In this document: positions 30,964 to 38,388 of the stretch, piece by piece
Numbering within the stretch: the first letter of the stretch is position 1
How the letters are laid out: each line of letters opens with the position of its first letter
NCBI RefSeq assembly: GCF_003668875.1
Contig: NZ_RAWM01000067.1
Location: forward strand, 1-46,417
DNA from: Corallococcus interemptor
GTDB lineage: Bacteria > Myxococcota > Myxococcia > Myxococcales > Myxococcaceae
Reading direction: 5' to 3'
Length of the DNA: 46,417 nucleotides
The notes under the pieces: generated by a model
Told to the model about the DNA's origin: nothing
The model's input: the letters and a program-made list of their open reading frames with translations, nothing else
The model's database searches: none
Position numbers and translations under genes: made by a program

Positions 30964-32553
30964 GTGCTGCTGGAAGTACCTATCTTAATTGGCTTGATGG
31001 TGGCGGCCATCGCGCTTGCCATCGCCGCCAAGCGGGCCAGCGTGCCGTACAACGTCGCGCTGGTGCTTGGTGGCTTGCTCATCTCCGTCGCACACCTGCT
31101 GCCGGGCGTGCCCCCGCTCAACCCGCAGGTGGTCTTCCTCATCTGCCTTCCCCTGCTGCTCTTCGAGGGCGGCATCATGGCGGACCTCAATGGCATCCGC
31201 GCGAACGCGGTCCCCATTGGCCTGCTGTCCACGCTGGGGATGGTGCTGGCCATTGGCGCCACCGGCGCCTCGCTGCACTGGATGCTGCACCTGGCGTGGG
31301 GGCCCGCGCTGCTGCTCGGCTCCATCCTCGCGGTGACGGACACGGTGTCCATCCTCTACGCGTTCCGCCGCGCGCCGGTGCCCGGGCGGCTGGCGGGCAT
31401 CATCCAGGGCGAGAGCCTCTTCAACGACGGCACCGCGCTGGTGGCGTACACGGCCATCGCGGCGGTGGTGGCGGGCGGCGCGGCGCCCTCGCTGGGCTCC
31501 TTGAGCGGCCACGTGCTGCTCGCGTCGATAGGCGGCGCGGTGGTGGGCCTGGCGCTGGGCCTCCTGGGCGGCTTCATCATCCGGCGCGCGGAGGATCCGC
31601 TCGCGGAGATCATGGTGACGACGGCGGTGGCGCTGGCGTCCTACGTGATGGCGGAAGAGGTGCACCTGTCGGGCGCCATCTCCGCGGTGGTGGCGGGCCT
31701 GGCGGTGGGCGTGACGCTGCGGCGGGAGGTGCCGCCGCAGAGCCAGGTGGCCATCCACTCCTTCTGGGAGTACGCCACCTTCGGCGTCAACACGTTCCTC
31801 TTCCTCTCCGTGGGCCTGGACACGCGGCCGGAGGCGCTCCAGGGGCACCTGCCGGGCGTGGGCATGGCGGTGGTCGCGGTGGTGGTGGGGCGCGCGGTGG
31901 CCATCTACCTGCCCTTCCTGCTGTTGCGCATGTTCAAGCCCGCGGAGTCCATCCCGCTGCGCTGGCAGCACGTGTTCCTGCTGGGCAACATCAAGGGCGC
32001 GCTGTCCATTGGTCTGGCGCTGGGTCTTCCGGAGTCCACGCCCGCGCGCGAACAGATTGTCTCCATCGCGTTCGGCGTCACGCTGGTGTCCATGGTGGGC
32101 CAGGGGTTGATGCTCACGGGCGCGCTCAAGGCGCTGGGGCTGTTCCAGCAGGACGCGGTGGCGCTGGAGATGGCGGAGCAGCGCGGCAAGCTCATCGCCA
32201 GCCGCGCGGCGCACGTGGAGCTGGAGGCCCTGCATACGCAGGGGCTGTTGCCGCGCGCGGCCTATGAGCACCTGCGCAGCGAGTACCAGGTGAACATCGC
32301 CCGGGCGGAGCGGGAGCTGCGGCGCATCAGCGAGCAGCACCTGGCGGAAGGGGCGAAGGACCTCTTGAGCACGCGCAGGCGGCTCATCGACGCGGAGCGC
32401 ACGGCGTTGCAGGGCGCCCGGCGCAACGGGCTGATTCCGGAGGCGACGGCGGAGGAGATGCTGGCGCACCTGGACGCGCGGATGTTGGACCTGGAGAAGG
32501 TGCTGCACGGCGGCCACGCGAACATGGAAGGCAAGGAGCAGAAGGCGTCATGA
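30964..32553 (+). CDS. CPA1-type cation:proton antiporter
   Basis: A 529-residue inner-membrane antiporter with about 12 helices. Helix 5 holds LGSILAVTDTVSILYAF and the next has GIIQGESLFNDGTALV, the paired ND/GESLFND motif of NhaP-type Na+(K+)/H+ exchangers. A cytoplasmic helical tail of ~130 residues rich in Arg and Glu follows (SEYQVNIARAERELRR). GTG 30964 is preferred because GGAG lies 5 bases upstream and the first helix follows at once; ATG 30916 would add 16 residues. It overlaps the TrkA/cNMP gene as ATGA, so the two products likely work as transporter plus regulatory subunit. A rare TTA codon occurs near the start. Confidence 0.88.
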   Translation: MLLEVPILIGLMVAAIALAIAAKRASVPYNVALVLGGLLISVAHLLPGVPPLNPQVVFLICLPLLLFEGGIMADLNGIRANAVPIGLLSTLGMVLAIGATGASLHWMLHLAWGPALLLGSILAVTDTVSILYAFRRAPVPGRLAGIIQGESLFNDGTALVAYTAIAAVVAGGAAPSLGSLSGHVLLASIGGAVVGLALGLLGGFIIRRAEDPLAEIMVTTAVALASYVMAEEVHLSGAISAVVAGLAVGVTLRREVPPQSQVAIHSFWEYATFGVNTFLFLSVGLDTRPEALQGHLPGVGMAVVAVVVGRAVAIYLPFLLLRMFKPAESIPLRWQHVFLLGNIKGALSIGLALGLPESTPAREQIVSIAFGVTLVSMVGQGLMLTGALKALGLFQQDAVALEMAEQRGKLIASRAAHVELEALHTQGLLPRAAYEHLRSEYQVNIARAERELRRISEQHLAEGAKDLLSTRRRLIDAERTALQGARRNGLIPEATAEEMLAHLDARMLDLEKVLHGGHANMEGKEQKAS

Positions 32554-33686
32554 GGATCGTCATCGCGGGGGGAGGACGGGTGGGCGGAGCGCTGGCGGCG
32601 CGGCTCGTGTCGGAGCAGCACACGGTGACGGTCATCGAACGCGACGCGGGCATCTGCGCGCGCCTCTTCGACGAGGTGGGCGTGGTGACGGTGTGCGGGG
32701 ATGCCACCAACCCGCGCGTGCTGGAGGCGGCGGGCATCGGGACGGCGGACGTAGCCGCGGCAGTGCTGGCGCACGACCCGGCGAACCTGGCGTTCGCCAT
32801 GCTGGTGCGCTCCACGTCCAGCGCGCGCCTGATGGTGCGGATGCTGGACACGAGCTACCGCGACGCGTACCGGCTGGCCGGCGTGAAGGAGCTGGTCGCG
32901 GAGGCGGACGTGGTGGTCTCCAAGATGACCACCGCCATCGACTTCCCGCAGGTGTCCGGGTCGCTGCCGCTCAGCAGCGGTGATGCGCTCCTGTTCGAGC
33001 TGGCCATTCCCGTGCGCGCCCGGGTGGCGGGGCAGACGGTGGCGCAGGTGCGCGGCATGGAGGGCTTTCCTCGCGAGTGCATCTTCATCGCGATGGTGGA
33101 TCCGCAGGGCCACACCGCGCTGCCGGAGGGCAACACGCAGCTGAAGGCCGGCCACAACGTCATCCTCGTGGCGCGCCGCACGCAGGTGGCGAAGGCGGTG
33201 GAGTTCCTCACGTCGGAGCCGCCGCTGGGCGCGGGCGTGGCGTCGTCGCTGGCGACGACCCTGCGCAAGCTGGACTTCCTGGCACCCCTGAGTGACGGAG
33301 AGCTGGAGGCGGTGGCGCGCGGCGCGGAGCTGCTCCAGACGCCCGCGGGCACGGAGCTGTTCCGCCAGGGCGACGCGGGCGAGACGTTCTACGTGGTCAT
33401 CTCCGGCGAGGTGGCGATGAAGGACGCCTCGCGGCAGACGATGGCCACGGTGAAGCAGGGCGGCTTCTTCGGAGAGCTGGCCCTGCTCACGGGCGAGCCC
33501 CGCAACGCCACCGCCGTCACGTCCACGCCGTGCGAGCTGGCCGCCGTGGGCCGCGAGGACTTCCGCGGCGTGATGATGGCCAACCCCGCCGTCGCGCTGG
33601 AGATGAGCCGCATCCTGGGCCAGCGGCTGTCACGACTGGGCGGGCAGGCGCAGCCGGCGAAGAAGCGCGGGTTGTTTGGCCGCTGA
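32550..33686 (+). CDS. TrkA-N/TrkA-C (RCK) protein with cyclic-nucleotide-binding domain
   Basis: A 378-residue cytosolic regulatory protein. A Rossmann RCK-N domain (MRIVIAGGGRVGGALAARL; the conserved acidic residue in VIERD) is followed by an RCK-C domain (about 150-220) and a cNMP-binding domain (about 250-365: LFRQGDAGETFYVVISGEV, GGFFGELALLTGEPRNATAV). The FGELALL...PR pattern keeps the phosphate-cassette Glu and Arg, so cAMP or cGMP binding is plausible. The basic end (KKRGLFGR) may bind membrane. The ATGA overlap with the antiporter implies that NAD(H) and a cyclic nucleotide gate ion exchange. Confidence 0.9.
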   Translation: MRIVIAGGGRVGGALAARLVSEQHTVTVIERDAGICARLFDEVGVVTVCGDATNPRVLEAAGIGTADVAAAVLAHDPANLAFAMLVRSTSSARLMVRMLDTSYRDAYRLAGVKELVAEADVVVSKMTTAIDFPQVSGSLPLSSGDALLFELAIPVRARVAGQTVAQVRGMEGFPRECIFIAMVDPQGHTALPEGNTQLKAGHNVILVARRTQVAKAVEFLTSEPPLGAGVASSLATTLRKLDFLAPLSDGELEAVARGAELLQTPAGTELFRQGDAGETFYVVISGEVAMKDASRQTMATVKQGGFFGELALLTGEPRNATAVTSTPCELAAVGREDFRGVMMANPAVALEMSRILGQRLSRLGGQAQPAKKRGLFGR

Positions 33687-33702
33687 AAAGGACAGGACTC
33701 CC

Positions 33703-34764
33703 ATGACGACGAAGCACACGGCGCTGGTGCTGGGCGCCACCGGCATCATTGGCCGCAACCTGCTCACGTACCTGGACACGCGGCCGGACTGGAAGGTGAA
33801 GGCCGTGTCGCGCCGCGCGCCGGACTTCGCCACGCGCGCGGAGGTGAAGTCGCTGGACCTCTTGTCGCCGGACTCGCTCGCCAGCGCGTCGGAGTGGCTG
33901 CGCGACGTGACCCACGTCTTCTTCGCGGCCTACCAGGAGCACCCGGACGCCTCGGACCTCACGCGCATCAACGTGTCGCTGCTGCGCAACACCGTGGAGG
34001 CGCTGGAGCGGCACGCTCCGGGCTTCCGCCATGTGTCCTTCATCCAGGGTGGCAAGGCGTACGGCGCGCAGTTCGGCCTCTACAAGACGCCCGCGAAGGA
34101 GACGGACCCTCGTCACTTCCCGCCCAACTTCTATTACGACCAGGAGGACCTCCTGCGTGACGCGTCCCAGGGCCGGCGCTGGAGCTGGACCGCCCTGCGG
34201 CCCGACATGATGATGGGCCTGGCCGTGGGCAACCCCATGAACCTGGGCAACCTCATTGGCGTGTATGCGTCGCTGTGCAAGGCGTTGCGCGTCCCGCTGC
34301 GCTTCCCCTCCACGCCTCGCGCGTACTCCATCCTGGCCAACGTGACGGATGCCACCGTGCTGGCCAAGGCCATGGAGTGGTCCGCCCTCAACGAGGCCTG
34401 CGCGGGCGAAATCTTCAACATCACCAACGGCGACGTCTTCCGCTGGAGCCAGGTCTTCCCGCGCATCGCGGACGCGTTCGGCATTCCCTGCGCGGATCCG
34501 CAGCCCTTCTCCCTCACGGAGGCGATGCGGGACAAATCCCCCGTCTGGGAGGCGCTGACGCAGCGCCATGGCCTGCATCCCCACGGCCTGAAGAAGCTGG
34601 CCAACTGGGCCTTCGGCGACTTCATCTTCGGCGTGGAGAACGACGCGTTCTTCGACGTGAACAAGGCCCGCCGCTTCGGCTTCCAGGAGATGCACCTGGA
34701 CAGCACGGAGGCCATGGTCGCGCTGATGAAGCAGCTTCAGGCGGAGAAGCTCATCCCCGCTTGA
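33703..34764 (+). CDS. PRISE-like SDR oxidoreductase (NAD-dependent epimerase/dehydratase family)
   Basis: A 353-residue extended SDR. GATGIIGRN (10-18) binds the cofactor. The conserved blocks FIQGGKAYG, FPPNFYYDQEDLL, SWTALRPDMMMG, AVGNPMNLGNLIGVYAS and FNITNGDVFRWSQVFP match the progesterone 5-beta-reductase/iridoid synthase (PRISE) type known from plants and some bacteria. The active-site Tyr in FYYDQED and Lys in GGK are both present. It is expected to reduce enones. The substrate is unknown. GGACAGGA upstream supports the ATG at 33703. It follows the TrkA gene by 16 bases and may share its transcript. Confidence 0.85.
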   Translation: MTTKHTALVLGATGIIGRNLLTYLDTRPDWKVKAVSRRAPDFATRAEVKSLDLLSPDSLASASEWLRDVTHVFFAAYQEHPDASDLTRINVSLLRNTVEALERHAPGFRHVSFIQGGKAYGAQFGLYKTPAKETDPRHFPPNFYYDQEDLLRDASQGRRWSWTALRPDMMMGLAVGNPMNLGNLIGVYASLCKALRVPLRFPSTPRAYSILANVTDATVLAKAMEWSALNEACAGEIFNITNGDVFRWSQVFPRIADAFGIPCADPQPFSLTEAMRDKSPVWEALTQRHGLHPHGLKKLANWAFGDFIFGVENDAFFDVNKARRFGFQEMHLDSTEAMVALMKQLQAEKLIPA

Positions 34765-35299
34765 GGCGCCCGCACACCGCGGACGCCGCCAGGAAGCCCA
34801 CGCTGAAGGCGTTGCGGAACCGTTCGTAGAGCGCGCCCACGCCGGGCACGTTGGCGATCATGTCGCCGAAGCTCCACATCTCCTCGTGCGCGTGGATGAG
34901 CGGCAGCACCTCGCCGCCGTCCTCGCCGCGCTGGAGCGTGAAGTCGTAAACGAGGATGGTGCGCAGCGGGTACGTGTAGAGCCACGCGAACTGCTTGAGG
35001 TTCATCACCCCGTCCACGATGGCCCGCCCGCTCTTGCCGTCCGGCTCCAGCTGGACGTTGAGCTGGTAGATGTCGAAGTCGAAGCGGAACATGCAGTGGA
35101 AGCCCGCCGCGCCCTTGCGGTACGTCTCCTTGCCGCCCCCCTTCTGCCAGGGGTCCGTGAAGGTGACGTCCTCCGCGATCATCGGCATCAGCTCCGCGTC
35201 CAGCACCGGCGCGGGGATGGACGTCGTGTAGAGCAGCCGCGTCACTTCCCGGAAGCGCGCTTCCAGCTGTTCAATGAGTGCCTGCTCCGCCTTGCGCAT
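34751..35299 (-). CDS. NTF2/SnoaL-like (DUF2358-type) protein
   Basis: A 182-residue protein with an N-terminal helix (EQALIEQLEARFREVTRLLYTT) and an alpha+beta core (AEDVTFTDPWQKGGG...YRKG, then long strands) that matches the DUF2358/SnoaL-like NTF2 fold. The function of the family is unknown, often a small-molecule-binding pocket. A strong purine run (AAGGGGGG) precedes ATG 35299; GTG 35302 directly before it is unlikely. The 3' end overlaps the convergent PRISE gene by 14 bases. Confidence 0.7.
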   Translation of the reverse strand: MRKAEQALIEQLEARFREVTRLLYTTSIPAPVLDAELMPMIAEDVTFTDPWQKGGGKETYRKGAAGFHCMFRFDFDIYQLNVQLEPDGKSGRAIVDGVMNLKQFAWLYTYPLRTILVYDFTLQRGEDGGEVLPLIHAHEEMWSFGDMIANVPGVGALYERFRNAFSVGFLAASAVCGRLKRG

Positions 35300-35363
35300 C
35301 ACGCCCCCCTTGGACCGGGCCTGAAGGTAGGCACGGCCCCGGGCTGGGGGAAGACGGGGTGCG

Positions 35364-36536
35364 TCAGCCGCTCAGCTCCGTCAGCAGCTGCGCCGCCTGG
35401 TCCTTCACGGCGGCGTCCGCGCCCAGCGACTGCGCCTGCCGGGCGTGCCTGGTGGCTTCCGCCCGGTCGAACGGCTGGGTGGCGCGCGCCAGGTTCAGGT
35501 GCGTGAGCGCGTCCTGGGGGTTCGCCTCCAGCACCCGCTCCAGCAGCACGCGGGCGCGCGCGTGGTCCTGGTCTCCCATCAACAGGCGCACCAGGTCGTT
35601 GGTGGGGCCGGGCTCCTGGGGCACCACCGCGACAATCTCCTCCAACAGCTTGCGGGCCTCGGCGCGCTCGCCCAGCGCCTCGTGCGCCTGCGCCAGCGAG
35701 TGGCGGATGTCCCACTGGTTCGGCGCGCGCTGGAGCGCTTCCGCGAAGAGCGCCTTCGCCTCCTCCAGTTCACCGGCCAGCATGCAGGCCAGGCCGTGCA
35801 GGTGGACGTAGCGGACCTGCGAGGGGTCCAGCTCGCGCAGCTCCAGGATGGTGCGGCGGGCCGCGTCCTTGCTGCTGGCCTGGAGGTAGAGGCGGAAGAG
35901 GTCCTGCAACACCGCCACGCGCGTGCGGCCCTGCGCGTGCTCCAGGGCCCGCGTGGACGCCGCGATGGCCGCCCCGACGGCGCCGTTCGCCGCGTGCGCG
36001 CGCGACAGCATCAGGTGCGGCAGCGCCTCCTGGGGCGCCAGCGCCGCGGCCTGCTGGAAGTGCACCGCCGCCGCGGCGGAGTCCTTGCGCAGCATCGCGA
36101 TGCGGCCCAGCTCGAAGTGCGGGTAGACGCTGTGGGGCGCCACCACCTGCGCGGCCTCGAAGGCGGCCTTCGCGCCCTCCAGGTCGCCGCGCTCGGCCAG
36201 CAGCGTGCCCAGGTTGAAGCGCTCGAAGTAGCCGGCGGTGGGCGCGGCGGCCAGCGCCTTGAGCGTCACCAGCGCCACCGGGTCCCCGGCCTGCGCCTTG
36301 AGCATGGCCAGGTGCGCCTGCGCCTCCGTGTTGTCCGGCTGCACCTGCAACAGGCGCGTCACGGCGCTCTCCGCATCCTTCGCGGCGCCGGTGCTCAGGT
36401 GGGTGCGCACCAGGCCCATCAGACAGTCCACGTCCTTCGGATCAATGGAGAGGCCCTTCTGGAAGGCCTTCACCGCCTCCGCGGGCTGACCCTGCTGGAG
36501 CGACTGCCCACCCTCTTGCGCGTACCTGGATGCCAT
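35364..36536 (-). CDS. Tetratricopeptide repeat protein
   Basis: A 390-residue soluble protein built almost entirely of about ten TPR-like units. Clear ones are at the N-terminus (GQSLQQGQPAEAVKAFQKGL), near 105-140 (FNLGTLLAERGDLEGAKAAFEAA) and near 270 (GELEEAKALFAEALQRAP), with the canonical W/L-G-A-P spacing. No signal peptide is visible. TPR proteins mediate protein-protein contacts; no partner is evident here. It lies downstream of the aldehyde dehydrogenase gene by 50 bases and may be expressed independently. Confidence 0.88.
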   Translation of the reverse strand: MASRYAQEGGQSLQQGQPAEAVKAFQKGLSIDPKDVDCLMGLVRTHLSTGAAKDAESAVTRLLQVQPDNTEAQAHLAMLKAQAGDPVALVTLKALAAAPTAGYFERFNLGTLLAERGDLEGAKAAFEAAQVVAPHSVYPHFELGRIAMLRKDSAAAAVHFQQAAALAPQEALPHLMLSRAHAANGAVGAAIAASTRALEHAQGRTRVAVLQDLFRLYLQASSKDAARRTILELRELDPSQVRYVHLHGLACMLAGELEEAKALFAEALQRAPNQWDIRHSLAQAHEALGERAEARKLLEEIVAVVPQEPGPTNDLVRLLMGDQDHARARVLLERVLEANPQDALTHLNLARATQPFDRAEATRHARQAQSLGADAAVKDQAAQLLTELSG

Positions 36537-36586
36537 GGCCCCCTACCTACCACGAGCCTCCCGATTCCCCGCCTCCCCGCCTGCCC

Positions 36587-38302
36587 CTAGCGGCGCAGCG
36601 CGGCCAGGGCGACACCGGGCAGCTTCCACCAGGACGGGGACTGCTCGAATTCCATCAACCGGCGGGACAGCGTCGCCATGCTCTTGTGACCTGGCACCCA
36701 CGGGGGCGGGATGAGGGAGGTGAGCGGAGCGCGCAGGACCGACTTCTCGATGGACTCCAGCATGAACGTGTTGTGCACCCAGCCCTGCCCGCTCTGGATG
36801 TCCCGGGGCGACGCGGACGGATGGCCGCCCCAGGGCATGCTGCCCAGCGCGTAGCCCGCCGCGGGCCAGGTGTTGAGGGCCACGGTGCCGTAGCGCAGGT
36901 CCCGCACCGCCTTCTCCACCGCCTCGCGCACCCTCGGGTCGCGCATCGTCTTCGGGTGGACGATGAGCATCGCGTTGAGGGTGCCCCACACCTTCTCGTT
37001 GAGGAACGCGACCGCCGCCTCCAGGAAGGCCACCGGTTCATCGGAGCCCGGCAGGCCCGTCTCCGACAGCACCGTGCACCAGGGCTCGTGGTGGAACACG
37101 CGGTCGTCCGTCTTGGACGGATCCACGTCCGGAATCAGCGCGTAGGCCAGGTCGCCCTCGCCGGGGTTGCCGACGAGCCGCAGGTTCGCTCGCGCGTCGG
37201 TGAACTGGCGCCAGCGCTCCTGCGCGCCCGGGTAGTACGCGCGGCGCACGGGCGCCTGGCCCAGGCTCATCTGGATGCGGTCCATCAGCGGGCCGCGTTG
37301 GGCCCAGTCCTTCGGCTGCACCAGCAGCTTCGCCGCGTTGCAGTTGAAGGACGCGTTGTTGGCGACCATGCCGGCGATGTCGTCCGCCTGGAAGCGCAGC
37401 TCGCCGTCCGAGTACGGCCCCGGCACCACCACCACCGGGGAGATGTTGCCCAGCTCGCTGGAGACGCGCTTCGCGAGCAGTGGTTCGTTCTTCCGGCGGC
37501 GCTCGTCGGACTCCGGGCCGGGCGGGCCCCACACCAGCGCGTCGTGCGTCTTGTCGCTGCCGGTGATGTGCACCTCGTCCACCGCGTCGTGGTGGACCAA
37601 CTGCGCGCCCTCCTCCGCGCCACCGTACATGATGGCCAGCGCGTCGCGCGCGATGAGCGGAGCGAAGGCCTGCTCCAGGAACGGGCCCAGGTACGCGTTG
37701 ACGGGGTTCATCTTGAGCACGCAGGCGGTGCCCTCGACGAAGAGCTTGTAGAGGCAGTCCAGCGGCGGGATGGAGTTGACGTTGCCGCCGCCCAGCACCG
37801 CGCAGACCCGGCCCTTGTGGGGCTTCTTGTAGAAGGACGCCTGGTGGTCGCGCAGGTTGTCCGCGGTGACGCCGGGCTGGAAGTAGACCTCGCCCGTGGT
37901 GGCGGGCAGCAGCATCCCCTCCAGCCGGTCGCGAGGAAACAGCCTCGCGGCGAGCCGCCCGTCCTCCAGCGTGCGCAGGTGCTTGCGCGGGATGAGGGGC
38001 ACGCCGTGCTTCTGGATGTCCTTCAGCGACTCCGACAGCAGCCGCAGGTTGCGCACCACCACCATGGGCCCGCCGAGCCACTCCTCACCCGCGAGTGGCC
38101 CGCCGGGGTCGATTCCCTTCGCCTCGCAGGCCGCCCGGACGCTGGGCTCCGCGATGCCGACATACGCCTGGCGCAGGTCCTCCAGCAGCCGGATGCGCTC
38201 CGGCAGGGAAAGCTTCGCCCACGCGCTCGAGCCCTGACGGACCCGGCGCACCAGGATGTCGATGGTGGTGCGTGACGTGTGCTGCGGGACGGCGGCGGAC
38301 AT
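36587..38302 (-). CDS. Aldehyde dehydrogenase superfamily protein
   Basis: A 571-residue protein of the ALDH superfamily, longer than usual (about 490). Motifs include the NAD-region GGGNVNSIPPLDCLYKLF, HITGSDKTHDALVW, the general-base Glu in SSELGNISPVVV, and the nucleophile Cys in NNASFNCNAAKLLV. The N-terminal segment (SRTTIDILVRRVRQGSSAWAKLSLPERIRLLEDL) is atypical. ATG 38302 has GGAGG 7 bases upstream, which decides it against the longer frame. The position and sequence fit the group of long myxobacterial ALDH-like proteins of unknown substrate. Confidence 0.85.
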   Translation of the reverse strand: MSAAVPQHTSRTTIDILVRRVRQGSSAWAKLSLPERIRLLEDLRQAYVGIAEPSVRAACEAKGIDPGGPLAGEEWLGGPMVVVRNLRLLSESLKDIQKHGVPLIPRKHLRTLEDGRLAARLFPRDRLEGMLLPATTGEVYFQPGVTADNLRDHQASFYKKPHKGRVCAVLGGGNVNSIPPLDCLYKLFVEGTACVLKMNPVNAYLGPFLEQAFAPLIARDALAIMYGGAEEGAQLVHHDAVDEVHITGSDKTHDALVWGPPGPESDERRRKNEPLLAKRVSSELGNISPVVVVPGPYSDGELRFQADDIAGMVANNASFNCNAAKLLVQPKDWAQRGPLMDRIQMSLGQAPVRRAYYPGAQERWRQFTDARANLRLVGNPGEGDLAYALIPDVDPSKTDDRVFHHEPWCTVLSETGLPGSDEPVAFLEAAVAFLNEKVWGTLNAMLIVHPKTMRDPRVREAVEKAVRDLRYGTVALNTWPAAGYALGSMPWGGHPSASPRDIQSGQGWVHNTFMLESIEKSVLRAPLTSLIPPPWVPGHKSMATLSRRLMEFEQSPSWWKLPGVALAALRR

Positions 38303-38388
38303 GGCGACCTCCGAGACAGGCTTCACACCGGGTCCCGGTATAGGGAACCCCCGCGTGCGCCGTCACCGGTGGGCCGCGCCCTCCGTCC

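Noticed and set aside
36530-38275. A 581-codon rightward frame opposite the aldehyde dehydrogenase
   Set aside because: Shadow frame; the leftward frame has intact ALDH motifs.
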